DNA of 64,000 nucleotides from Gigantopelta aegis (lineage: Eukaryota > Mollusca > Gastropoda > Neomphalida > Peltospiridae): contig NC_054711.1 in the NCBI RefSeq assembly GCF_016097555.1, positions 28,969,724-29,033,723 on the forward strand, read 5' to 3'. The notes beneath the pieces were generated by a model. The model had not been told where the DNA came from. It saw nothing but the letters and a program-made list of their open reading frames with translations, and ran no database searches. Of the stretch, positions 55,481-64,000 are shown piece after piece. The position numbers and the translations under genes were made by a program. Positions within the stretch are counted from its first letter, which is position 1. Every line of letters starts with the position of its first letter.

Positions 55481-55582
55481 GAACCAAGAGACGTCTGATT
55501 CCGTGGCCTCTTTCCAGTTGAGACAGACTGCTCGTACAATAACAGGACACAACAGGACACAGAGTGGTTATGAAGCAGGGAC

Positions 55583-55822
55583 TTGTGCAGGTCTTCTGGT
55601 GGAGCAGAGAACCGTGTAGTGAGATACAGGCCATCAAATACTGACCGCGAGCTGAACTTCAGAGTAGAGGGCAAAGTCCAGCATGGGATCGGGTATTGCA
55701 GACCCATCGGAGGATCTGACAACAGATGGGACTGTCGTCATCCCGAGTGCACGCTCGACTGGATGTATGGCGGATTCTGTGGTGTGAACGAATCGACCAT
55801 GGAGATCAGTTTTACGCTGTAG
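55583..55822 (+). pseudogene. Cys-containing C-terminal segment after VWA-like repeat, copy A
   Basis: Open frame from about 55583 to TAG at 55820: ELNFRVEGKVQHGIGYCRPI, DCRHPECTLDWMYGGFCGV, NESTMEISFTL. The same block occurs in copy B (58866-59020), there with a frame break and the second and fourth Cys contexts altered. I do not recognise the family. It probably represents the last coding part of whatever gene carried the VWA-like domain. Confidence 0.4.
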
Positions 55823-56107
55823 GGCCCATCAGAGAGAACGGTCACGAGCAAGTGGTTACAGGCCCTGCGGACCCTTAAACTGGCTCTGCTCGACGATGTT
55901 ACAACAACTTTCATCACATACTGGACATGCCCTTTTTAATTTACCTTATGTTATCTCTGATAATAACCATCTCACACTGCGTAATTAATATATATTTATG
56001 TTAGTGTTGTTCTATATATAAATGTATATTATGGGTTGGGGTTGTTGCAGGGTTGTTGTTTTGGGTGTTTTTTTTTGCTCTGCCCATTTACAGTGTTACG
56101 CAAATAA

Positions 56108-56996
56108 TTCTTATCAATTATTGACCGTCATTGAGGGCAATATCATGTTTTATGCACCAAAGAAATTGATATTGACCTCGGCCGTTGGCCTCGGTCAATA
56201 TCAATTTCTTCGGTCCATAAAACGTAATATTGCCCGAAATGTGGTCAATAATTGTTTTATTACATTCTGTCATCCATAAGACTCGCACATTCCTGCTTTG
56301 TTTATCATAATCTAAATACGCCAACGCTTATAATTTCTCGCAATGCGTTAAAATTGATGGGATTTAGTGACGTCACGTAATCCTTTGACGTTGTATGACA
56401 CGCAGAGGAATGCAGAAATAAACAGTTGAAACGTTACCAAGACAAAAAATCAAATTCGAGACATTATAACCAGCAAGAGTGCCAAAATCATATTAATAGC
56501 AACATAAAACAGAAAATGTGATAAATCTGAACATACATTTATACTGAACAGTTACCGATTACCTTCAAATGCATTTTTTATTTGTAACATAAAATCCTGA
56601 GAGTGCAGATTCCAACTGCATTTTGATGTATCATGTACGTTTCTAAATCTGCGATATATTCTATACACAATTTGACGATTGCTGACCTTGTTTTTGTCGT
56701 ATTTGCGGAATTAAACTCGGTATGACTAAAGATGTTATCTTTTTGCTGAAGGACAGCAAAGCGTTTTGTCACAAGATTCTGCTTGTTTACATTAGTATTA
56801 GCAGTTGACGTTGTAGTACGTTACCTACTCATTAATTGAATAGAATTTTGTCTCATCTTTATTTTCATTGGTCAGGGCAATATCACTTTTGATGGACCGG
56901 TGAGACCGTTTCAGGGCATTATCACTATTTACGGATGGTCATGTGACTGGTTTTTGACCAATAAGAATACAGATATTTTTTCATTATGTAATAATT
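56108..56996. mobile_element. About 885-bp insertion with an internal palindrome
   Basis: Copy B reads continuously across the site (AAATTCTTAATCTTATTCTTATT at 59500-59522). Copy A is interrupted between TAATTCTTAT (56104) and TTAATCTTATTCTTATTTTG (56995). The insert contains a foldback (GGGCAATATCATGTTTTATG ... CATAAAACGTAATATTGCCC, 56133-56238, tip TCGGCCGTTGGCCTCGG) and a second related end (CAGGGCAATATCACTTTTGA, 56875). No transposase is visible. Confidence 0.65.
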
Positions 56997-57449
56997 AATC
57001 TTATTCTTATTTTGCGCGTCACCAACAGTTAAAAGGTCAAACTATAGTCCGTCCCATCTACAAAATGTTGGGGTTTTGGGGATGTTGTTGTAAATAGGCC
57101 TAATTTGTTTGGTTTGAAAATGTATTTTCCTACGATACAACTACGATACGTTACTCTCCTACCTTTAATTACTGTTAGATTTCGCAAAAACATTTTCCAG
57201 CCACAAAAGGTGAAAAAGACATTACAGTGACAGAGATTCCACATACGAGACTGTTACGATATCACTGATATTAACTTTGCTGAGATTGCAGAGAGCAAAA
57301 TACGTAGTTTTCTGCCGTCTGCCATTTTTCTTGTTTATGGAATACTCTTGAACAGGAGGGTGTCGATATAACGTAATCTAACAACGTCATGACATGTGCT
57401 AAGGCACTCATCATGATGTTAGATTCTTAGGAGGCTTCCGCCCCTCTTG

Positions 57450-57530
57450 AAGTAAAGTTTGTTTTATTTAATGACGCCTCTAGAGCACATTGATTTTTAT
57501 CTTATCATCGGCTTATTGGACGTCAAACCC
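57450..57530 (-). repeat. SINE type A' 3' end fragment
   Basis: AAAGTTTGTTTTATTTAATG, GAGCACATTGATTTTTATCT, ATCGGCTTATTGGACGTCAA. Confidence 0.65.
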
Positions 57531-57606
57531 TCTTGAAGAGTATTCCACAAAAAAAGAAGCAAAACGGCAGACGGTGAAAAAGTGCATGTACTTTGCCCTA
57601 TGATGG

Positions 57607-57768
57607 ATGTTGTGCCAAGGCTAGGGGTTATCGAAGTTATCTCCTTAGTGCTACGAAATCGTTAAACGATCGTCGGCTATTACGTCACTATATCACAGGC
57701 CAGAGTGACGTCATAACTTACGATGGTTGAACTATTTCGAAGTGTTAAGATAGCTTCGAAAATATGAG
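57607..57768. repeat. Foldback with paired TGACGTCA-like boxes, copy 2
   Basis: GTGCTACGAAATCGTTAAAC, TACGTCACTATATCACAGGC, CAGAGTGACGTCATAACTTA, ending AAGATAGCTTCGAAAATATG. It is the most diverged of the three copies. Confidence 0.8.
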
Positions 57769-58490
57769 CCCTGGCTAGGGATTTTCGAAGCCATCTAAGT
57801 GCTACGAAATCGTAAAACCATCGTCGACTATGACGTCACTATATCACAGGCCATAGTGACGTCATATTTTATGATGTTTTTACGATTTTGTAGCTCTAAG
57901 ACAGCTTCGAAAATATGGGCCAGGTACACAGAGAAAATCTTGAACGTATTTCTCTAAATGTACCATCTGGCTCCAGTAAATGTTCAAGGGCGGACTCAGA
58001 AAACATTTTAGGGAGGGGACCAAGAGCAAAAGGGCACATGGAGCAACTCCCTGAAAATTGTAAATAAATTGTTGAAAAAGGGTCGCATTAATGTTTTAGG
58101 GAGAGGGACGGATAACCAGGTTCCCCTCCCTTGGACCCAGGCTTCGACACAGCAGAAATGATACAGTGTATGCATAGAGAGAGACAAAGTCGGCTGAGGC
58201 GCCCAACACATTGATAACCAGAATTATTCTATTATAATGCATGTAAATGCGAATTATAATTCTTATTGTGGTTAAATTGTATTTACTGTCATTGATCTTT
58301 TGGTAATTAATGATTTTTATAAGCTGTGCTGCTTAGTAGTGTAAAAGATAAAATGGAGAGATACCCACTACATATATTTAGCCACGTTACCCAATAATTG
58401 CAGTCTCCCTGTTACCTATCCCCCAAAAAGGTCTTACAGCATCAAGTCACGATAAAGCTTTAGCATTGTCTGTCTTAAAGACCAAAGCTG

Positions 58491-58865
58491 GTGCTAGTGA
58501 TCTTCGATACAGATAGAACGCCTCTATCCAAAACACAAATGCAGAAGGATTTAAAAATATTAAGTAACGAAACGGTCTACTTGAACAACATATCAATGCA
58601 GAGAAATCAAGAATTCATCCATAAAGTGGCGAAGATGATAAGTAATCAAGAATTCATCCATCAAGTAGCGAAGATGATGAGTAATCAAGAATTCATCCAT
58701 CAAGTAGCGAAGATGATGAGTAATCAAGAATCCATCCGTAAAGTTGCGGACGAGGTGACGTCCGATTCCTATGGTCTCTTTCCAGTTGAGACAGACGACT
58801 GCTCGTACAATAACAGGACACTAGTGGTTATGAAGCAGGGCAGAGAACTGTGTAGTGAGACATAG
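58491..58865 (+). pseudogene. VWA-like domain fragment, copy B
   Basis: Open from 58491 (MLVIFDTDRTPLSKTQMQKD) to a stop at 58863. It shares the copy A strand-helix order. The helix region is expanded as NQEFIHQVAKMMS units (39 bp, about four copies), then DEVTSDSYGLFPVETD and CSYNNRTLVV. One base fewer upstream (CTTAAAGACC instead of CTTAAAAGACC) puts the preceding homologous residues (DKALALSVLKTKAGA) out of frame. Those residues resemble the helix before the D-x-D strand in VWA domains, which supports the family call and the view that this copy is broken. Confidence 0.45.
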
Positions 58866-59020
58866 GCAAAGTCCAGCATGGGATCGGGTGTTGCAGACCC
58901 ATCGGAGGATCTGTCCAATAGATGGCGCTCTGTCGTCATCCTGAGTGCAAGCTCGACTGGATGTATGGCGGCTTCCGTAGCGTGAACGAATCGACCATGG
59001 AGATCAGTTTTACGCTGTAG
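58866..59020 (+). pseudogene. C-terminal Cys-containing block, copy B, disrupted
   Basis: AAAGTCCAGCATGGGATCGG, CCATCGGAGGATCTG and GTGAACGAATCGACCATGGA match copy A. An in-frame TAG after GGSVQ (AATAGATGG) and a 1-base difference break the frame. Confidence 0.45.
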
Positions 59021-59550
59021 GACCCATCACAGAGAACGGCCACGAGCGAGTGGAACTGCAATGACAGAAAACAGGAGAGGTTAACAATGTGTAACACGAC
59101 TGCCATATCCGGTTGACAGATCCGGTTTATCCTAGTAGCACATGTAGCACGTGTCCCCGTGCGTCAGGGGGCCCCGTGGTGATGTGCACATTTATTTTCC
59201 CACGGTAATTCCCCCTCTCCCCGAGGGGGTTGCAAAATGTATATCCCGGGAAGGGGCACCCGCTGTTATTTGTGCTACAGGCCCCGCGGACCCTTAAACT
59301 GGCTCTGGTCGACGATGCTGCAACATCTCTCATCACATACTGGACGTGCCCTTTTTAATTTATCTTATGTTATCTCTGATAATGACCACCTCACACTGCG
59401 TAATTAATATATATTTATGTTAGTGTTGTTCTATATATAAATGTATATTCTGGGTTTGTTTTTTTGTGCTCTGCCCATATACGGGTGTTACCCAAATAAA
59501 TAAATTCTTAATCTTATTCTTATTCTGCGCGGCACCACTAGTTAAAAGGT

Positions 59551-59758
59551 CAAGCTATAGTCCGTTCCATCCTACTACAAAATGTTTGGTGTTTTTTTTG
59601 CTGGGGTGGGTTTTTTGGTGTGTTTTTTTTTTTGGTGTTGGGTTTTTAAAAATTTAAATAGGCCTTATTTCTGTTTGGTTCGACGTAAGAAGATAAGTAA
59701 GCGTTTTGAAAATATATTTGTAATTTATATATACAGGGCCGTAGCTAGGATTTTATGT

Positions 59759-59795
<37 letters not shown>

Positions 59796-59853
59796 ACTGA
59801 GTAATTAATAGTTAAGAAGATAATTTTCTTTAAGTGTCTATAATGCTTTCCGG

Positions 59854-59912
<59 letters not shown>

Positions 59913-60470
59913 TATATCTATATATAGATATAGATATATATATATTACGTGTAATTTAGAAAGCAATTGGCTCAGAAATAACTAAGTTGTAGGACGTTGT
60001 AAATTCCATCGTATGAAAAAAGGCGTTCCCTGTGGTAAGGACCATATTGTAACACAAGTGTCATACGTGGGTAGAGGTAGTACTTGGGGGCCTACTTTGC
60101 TATATAATTTATATATTATATCATGTGACCGAGTCAATAGGTGAAGGTCAAAATAAGGACGACAGTCACTTTTCGCTCCCTTATTTTGCCAACAATTATG
60201 ACATATCCAACGGCAGTTTTTTTTATATGATAATATAATTTTATTTATTACACAGCACATCAAGTTAAAGTTACCTCATCAGGGCCGTAGCTAGGATTTT
60301 TTGTTGGGGTGGGGGCAACTGAGTCTAAAACTCCTTTTCTTTAAGTTTCTATAATGCTTTCCGAATTTTTTCCAAAAAAATTACTTTTCTTCTTACGTAA
60401 AACCAAACTGAAATTATTAACAAAAAACATATTTGTAGAAGCATGGGACGGACTATAGCTATCAATGAAA
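59551..60470. mobile_element. Possible MITE-like element with TAGTCCGTtCCA termini
   Basis: TATAGTCCGTTCCATCC at 59549 and GCATGGGACGGACTATAGC at 60443 are inverted and both flanked by TA. The inside carries poly-G (59760-59793), (TA)n (59860-59945) and two copies of CAGGGCCGTAGCTAGGATTT (59736 and 60281). The boundary pairing could be coincidental between two smaller elements. Confidence 0.4.
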
Positions 60471-60639
60471 GTTTACATTCCTACCGTACGCCACACATCT
60501 ATCTATGAAGTTTATAGAAACAATAATATTATTATAATATGATAAACATATTTAAGTCTAAACTAAATTATTCAAATAGGCCTACTTTGATGCGCTTCCT
60601 CGGCATTCATTACAAGAACGGTCGTCCACTATCAAAAGA

Positions 60640-60683
60640 GCTGGTGGTGGTGGTGGTGGTGGTGGTGGGGGGGGGGGGGGGGT
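60640..60683. repeat. (GGT)n then poly-G
   Basis: GGTGGTGGTGG followed by an uninterrupted G run. Confidence 0.95.
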
Positions 60684-61022
60684 TCGTTTAACAATACCTT
60701 CAATCAATTAAACAGATGCGACTCCTGGTCACGGTACCAGTATAGAAGGATGGTCACAGTGCTGTCGTCAAGAGATGGTCGGAGGAACCACGAAACACGT
60801 CTAGTATCTCGCCGTGTATTTGTAATCATTAACGTTAACGCACGTTAAATAGTGACGTCAACGACACAAGATGACGTCACATATTGCACCTTTCCCGAAT
60901 ACTGCAGGTGCCCTTTTTACACGTTGCACGGTCCCTCCATGAATACTGGATGTGCAGTGTCTAAAGGTTGCACCTTCCCTGAATACTAGAGGTGCCCTTT
61001 CTAAACGTTGCATCCCTTCTTA

Positions 61023-61100
61023 AATATCCGACGCCATATAACCGTAAATAAAATGTGTTGAGTGCGTCGTTAAATAAAACATTTCCTTCCTTCCCTTCTT
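61023..61100 (+). repeat. SINE type A 3' end
   Basis: TCCGACGCCATATAACCGTA, TGAGTGCGTCGTTAAATAAA, then CCTTCCTTCC. Confidence 0.8.
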
Positions 61101-61280
61101 AGAAAAATCCTCCATCCGCCCATGTATCGTATCTTCAATACACATATTACTAATGCAAACGTAGACGTTATTCGACAATCCGCTTAGTCTGTCGGGTTTC
61201 TTCTTGGAGCGTTTGTGGATGCCCCCCCCCCCCCCACCTCCCCAATATAATAACCTGGATACGCCAATATGACAGCAGCA

Positions 61281-61283
<3 letters not shown>

Positions 61284-61365
<82 letters not shown>
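61284..61365. repeat. (CT)n microsatellite
   Basis: Pure CT dinucleotide tract of about 80 bp. Confidence 0.96.
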
Positions 61366-61368
<3 letters not shown>

Positions 61369-61535
61369 ACAGTCTGAGGTGTCGTTAAACAAATATTATT
61401 TTTCTTTCTCTAACGCGAAAACCGTATTAAAAATTTTTGAAAGTTAATTGCAATCAATTAATATTCAATGTGATTTAATACTTGTACTTTGTCTACTTGT
61501 ATATTTAATATAATGTTTATGTTTTTCTTTATTAG

Positions 61536-61748
61536 TGGCGTAATTACATTCACGATACACACGACGACGCTGAGACATCACGTGATACACCACGTGACAT
61601 TCCACTCAGTACCTTCCAGGATAGAGCTGCGGTTCCGTTCGGTTCTGAGAGACTAGATGAGAAACCTGGAACGTGTGAAAGTCTTCTTCTGGATAACACG
61701 ACAGCAGATAGAACATCTGTGTACGAAAGAATCAACACTGAAACCACA
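61536..61748 (+). CDS. Gene 2 exon: cytoplasmic tail, part 2
   Basis: 213 bp, 71 codons, phase 0 at both ends, from TTTATTAG to GTGAGT. It reads WRNYIHDTHDDAETSRDTP, RDIPLSTFQDRAAVPFG, SERLDEKPGTCESLLLDN and VYERINTETT. It is homologous to gene 1 9322-9552. The first tyrosine of the ITAM-spaced pair is replaced by Cys (TCESL), leaving only YERI, so this tail would not form an ITAM. The gene 1 VTPRSDxQDSS duplication is absent. Confidence 0.85.
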
Positions 61749-62003
61749 GTGAGTAGGATTTGTCTTTATATCAGCAAAGCAGAGTGATGCCGGTGTGTGT
61801 GGTGGTGGTGGTGGTGGTGGTGGTGCGTGGCCAGGTGTGTGTGCAGGGAACTATGCAACAATGGGTCTTGACTGTGGCGAGCGAAGTTTCGACTGGGGTT
61901 CGGGTCATATACCCCAATAAAACATATATTAAAAAAAGAAAAATTGCTTTGACCTCCGACCCGACATCCCCCCCCCCCTTCACTCACACACCACCGTGTA
62001 TGG

Positions 62004-62690
62004 GGGCGGGACGTAGCCTAGTGGTAAAGCGCTCGCTTGATGCCCGATCGGTCTAGAATCGATTCCTATCGGTGGGCCCATTGTGCTATTTCTAATACCA
62101 GCCAGTGCATCACGACTGGTATATCAAAGGCCGTGGTATAAAAAGAAATGTTTTATTTAACGACGCATTCAACACATTTTATTTACGGTTATATGGCGTC
62201 AGACATATGGTTAAGGACCACACAGATTTTGAGAGGAAACCCGCTGTCGCCACTGCATGGGCTACTCTTCCGATTGGCAGCAAGGGATCTTTTATTTGCG
62301 CTTCCCACAGGCAGGATAGCACAAACCATGGCCTTTGTTGAACCAGTTATGGATCACTGGTCGGTGCAAGTGGTTTACACCTACCCATTGAGCCTTGCGG
62401 AGCACTCACTCAGGGTTTGGAGTCGGTATCTGGATTAAAAATCCCATGCCTCGACTGGGATCCGAACCCAGTACCTACCAGCCTGTAGACCGATGGCCTG
62501 CCACGACGCCACCAAGGCCGGTAAAGGCCGTGGTTTGTGCTATCATATCTGTGGGATGTTGCATATAAACGATCCCTTACTAATAATGGGAAAATGTAGA
62601 GGGTTTCCTATCTAAGACTATATGTCAGAATCACATCCAATAGCCGATGATTAATAAATCAATGTGCACTAGTGGTGTTGTTAAACAAAC
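62004..62690 (+). repeat. SINE type A' split by a type B insertion
   Basis: The A' head and body run from GGGCGGGACGTAGCCTAGTG to AAAGGCCGTGGTAT (62138) and resume at AAAGGCCGTGGTTTGTGC (62522) to TGGTGTTGTTAAACAAACC. The repeated AAAGGCCGTGGT is the target-site duplication of the inner element. Confidence 0.88.
62139..62521 (-). repeat. SINE type B, full length, nested
   Basis: AAAAAGAAATGTTTTATTTA to CCACCAAGGCCGGT on the plus strand; a complete minus-strand type B element inside type A'. Confidence 0.9.
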
Positions 62691-62722
62691 CAAACTTTTT
62701 TTTCGTATCGTGTGACCTCGCC

Positions 62723-63118
62723 TTAAAGGGACATTCCTGAGCTTTCTGCATTGTAAGATGTTTCTGACTAATAAAATATTTCTATGATTAAACTTACATA
62801 TTAAATATATTTGTTTGTTAGAAATGTCAATGTCTGTATATTCTATGTGTTTCTGGTCGTCTAAATATTTGTAAGAAGCCCAAACTGGATTTTGTCTTCA
62901 AATAATTTCCTACGTACGAAAAAAACCTATATTTTAGGAAATACAATGAAATATAACCTAGTACAAATATTAGAACGATCAGAAACATGTTTAATATACA
63001 GCCACTAATATTTTATGCAGAAAAATAATATATTTGATATGTAATTACAATCGTTGAAAAGTCTCTGTTAGTTGATGACATCTTAAAAAGTGAAGCAAAC
63101 TCAGGAATGTCCCTTTAA
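62723..63118. mobile_element. TTAA-flanked MITE copy 6
   Basis: CCTTAAAGGGACATTCCTGA on the left and CAGGAATGTCCCTTTAAGTG on the right, giving intact TTAA on both sides. Internal halves are inverted relative to each other as in copy 1. Confidence 0.85.
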
Positions 63119-63819
63119 GTGTTACCTAGGATGCGATGGGTTTTCCCATTCCAACCAGTGGTCCACGACTAGTGCATCAAAGACCGATATATATGAGTAT
63201 ATATGCATTGTCGTAGGATGAGGCGAGGGCTGGGCAGTTCTACATTACGTTTAGTATGTGCTACTACCTTTTTGTCAGTTTCCTCCGACTGCCCTCTGAG
63301 CTGTCCACACTATCGCCTACCTGTCTCAACTTCCTCTACGTGTGCAATCTGTGTGTACTTCCCTGCACCCAACTGGCATCCTCGTCCTCTGCTGCTAATA
63401 AAGCTGGTCTGACCCACGGCACTAACTAACGACCGCCGGTAGTAGGGGTGCATAGTAGGTGATTACAAGCGCCTCTTAACAATGCCAGAAGTAACTACTG
63501 AACACTCACCGAAGTGGTCAGACTAAGCCCACAGCTATAAGCTGATGGAGAATGGCAGGTGTGTGGCACAGATAGCCACAAGATACAAGCACATGCCGCG
63601 GTTGGAGAGACCAGGACTGGGATGTGGAGGTGGACAGCGAAAGAAGTTGAAAGATAGGAGGAGTTGCCAGATCGGGAAGAAATGAGATGAATTCAAAGTA
63701 TTTAAAATAAATAAATAAAAAACAGTATGTGCTGCTAAGAATTATTGTTCAGCAATTTCACTGATATTTGCAGATCGAACGCTAACCGTTGTATAATAAG
63801 TATTCTTCTTTACTTTCAG

Positions 63820-63912
63820 TTTACTTTTAAAAGACCAACGTTAAGTTTGAAACCTGAAGATTTTGAGGGAGGAAGTTCGTATCAACTAAAGGGAGATAAC
63901 TATTCATATTAA
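63820..63912 (+). CDS. Gene 2 terminal coding exon
   Basis: After TACTTTCAG it encodes FTFKRPTLSLKPEDFEG, GSSYQLKGDNYSY and stops at TAA (63910-63912). It is 13 residues longer than the gene 1 ending and adds three tyrosines. The remaining 88 bases of the window are 3' flank resembling the gene 1 3' flank; no polyadenylation signal is reached. Confidence 0.84.
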   Translation, partial: FTFKRPTLSLKPEDFEGGSSYQLKGDNYSY

Positions 63913-64000
63913 AAGGGAGGAACTCTCCATTTCAACTAGAGGGAGAGAAATTGTCATGGATTGTGCGCTTCTCAGTATGCCGTAAAACCGCATTAAACTT

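Larger units (their letters stand above)
52949..56107 (+). repeat. Duplicated segment, copy A (VWA-like region)
   Basis: A long segment starting with the foldback, then AGGGCGGACTCAAAAAACAT, CACATGGAGCAACTCCCTG, the VWA-like frame, and a 3' part ending TTCTATATATAAATGTATAT. It matches 57770-59500 throughout, apart from the 131-154 bp repeat expansion (53780-55480), which is missing from copy B. Confidence 0.8.
57770..59500 (+). repeat. Duplicated segment, copy B (VWA-like region)
   Basis: Same order as copy A: foldback (57774-57918), CAAGGGCGGACTCAGAAAAC, VWA-like frame, C-terminal block, 3' tail. It lacks the 13-copy repeat expansion and contains its own extra segment at 59060-59275 with GTAGCACATGTAGCACGTGT. 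Confidence 0.8.
46913..61535. other. 14.6-kb intron of gene 2
   Basis: Bounded by GTAGGC and TTTTTCTTTATTAG. It contains (AAT)n and poly-G/poly-C tracts (46948-47156), a type C SINE, several foldbacks, short tandem repeats, two copies of a degenerate VWA-like segment on the same strand, (TA)n tracts and a (CT)n tract. Individual elements are listed separately. Between them (47750-48900, 50560-52170) I see only AT-rich sequence. A nested gene is possible but not demonstrated. Confidence 0.7.
61749..63819. other. Last intron of gene 2 with nested SINEs and a MITE
   Basis: GTGAGT ... TACTTTCAG. It holds (GGT)n (61800-61825), a type A' SINE interrupted by a type B SINE (62004-62690), TTAA-MITE copy 6 (62723-63118) and an unrecognised block at 63190-63720 that ends in AATAAATAAATAAA, possibly the 3' end of a retroelement. 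Confidence 0.7.

Overview
This window is eukaryotic nuclear DNA, most likely from a mollusc and probably a gastropod. The genes are intron-rich with GT..AG exons. The non-coding DNA is AT-rich and full of microsatellites, several tRNA-derived SINE families of a type I associate with molluscan genomes, TTAA-flanked MITEs, foldback palindromes and one decayed PIF/Harbinger transposon. The taxon is inferred from repeat style, not from a marker gene. I see no bacterial-type operons, rRNA genes or CRISPR arrays, and no functional tRNA gene.

The main content is a small tandem family of mucin-like type I membrane proteins, reconstructed exon by exon from splice sites, reading-frame phase and comparison of the copies. 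Gene 1 (plus strand, 2840-11521, 5' end off the window) supplies the second half of a SEA domain, a Cys-rich/EGF-like module, a transmembrane helix and a Tyr-rich tail, 339 residues in the window. Gene 2 (plus strand, 32346-63912, first exon(s) not found) has the same architecture preceded by a 4-kb exon of about 150 copies of an 8-residue Ser/Thr/Pro/Asp repeat, and a complete SEA domain, 1739 residues in the window. A single exon of a third paralogue lies on the minus strand at 15368-15595. The likely product is a cell-surface mucin: a glycosylated stalk, a SEA domain with a GSxxx site like the MUC1 cleavage site, an EGF-like fold, a membrane anchor, and a tail carrying an ITAM-spaced tyrosine pair in gene 1 and in the third copy.

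Layout: 1-2056 is a 23-bp minisatellite that appears to derive from a SINE tRNA-like head; 2840-11521 is gene 1; 11.5-32.3 kb is repeat-rich spacer with the inverted paralogue exon, nested SINEs and MITEs, the Harbinger relic (24.9-26.7 kb) and a broken TE-like coding fragment (29.9-30.2 kb); 32346-46912 holds most of gene 2; 46.9-61.5 kb is a 14.6-kb intron of gene 2 containing two copies of a degenerate von Willebrand A-like segment, foldbacks and MITEs; 61.5-63.9 kb holds the last two exons of gene 2.

The most unusual structure is a 69-bp minisatellite, present in both genes, whose unit is the 3' splice site plus the start of the transmembrane exon. There are about 21 tandem acceptor junctions in gene 1 and 19 in gene 2. 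Because 69 is a multiple of 3, use of an upstream acceptor would often stay in frame. All calls are from reading the sequence; no alignment or database search was run.
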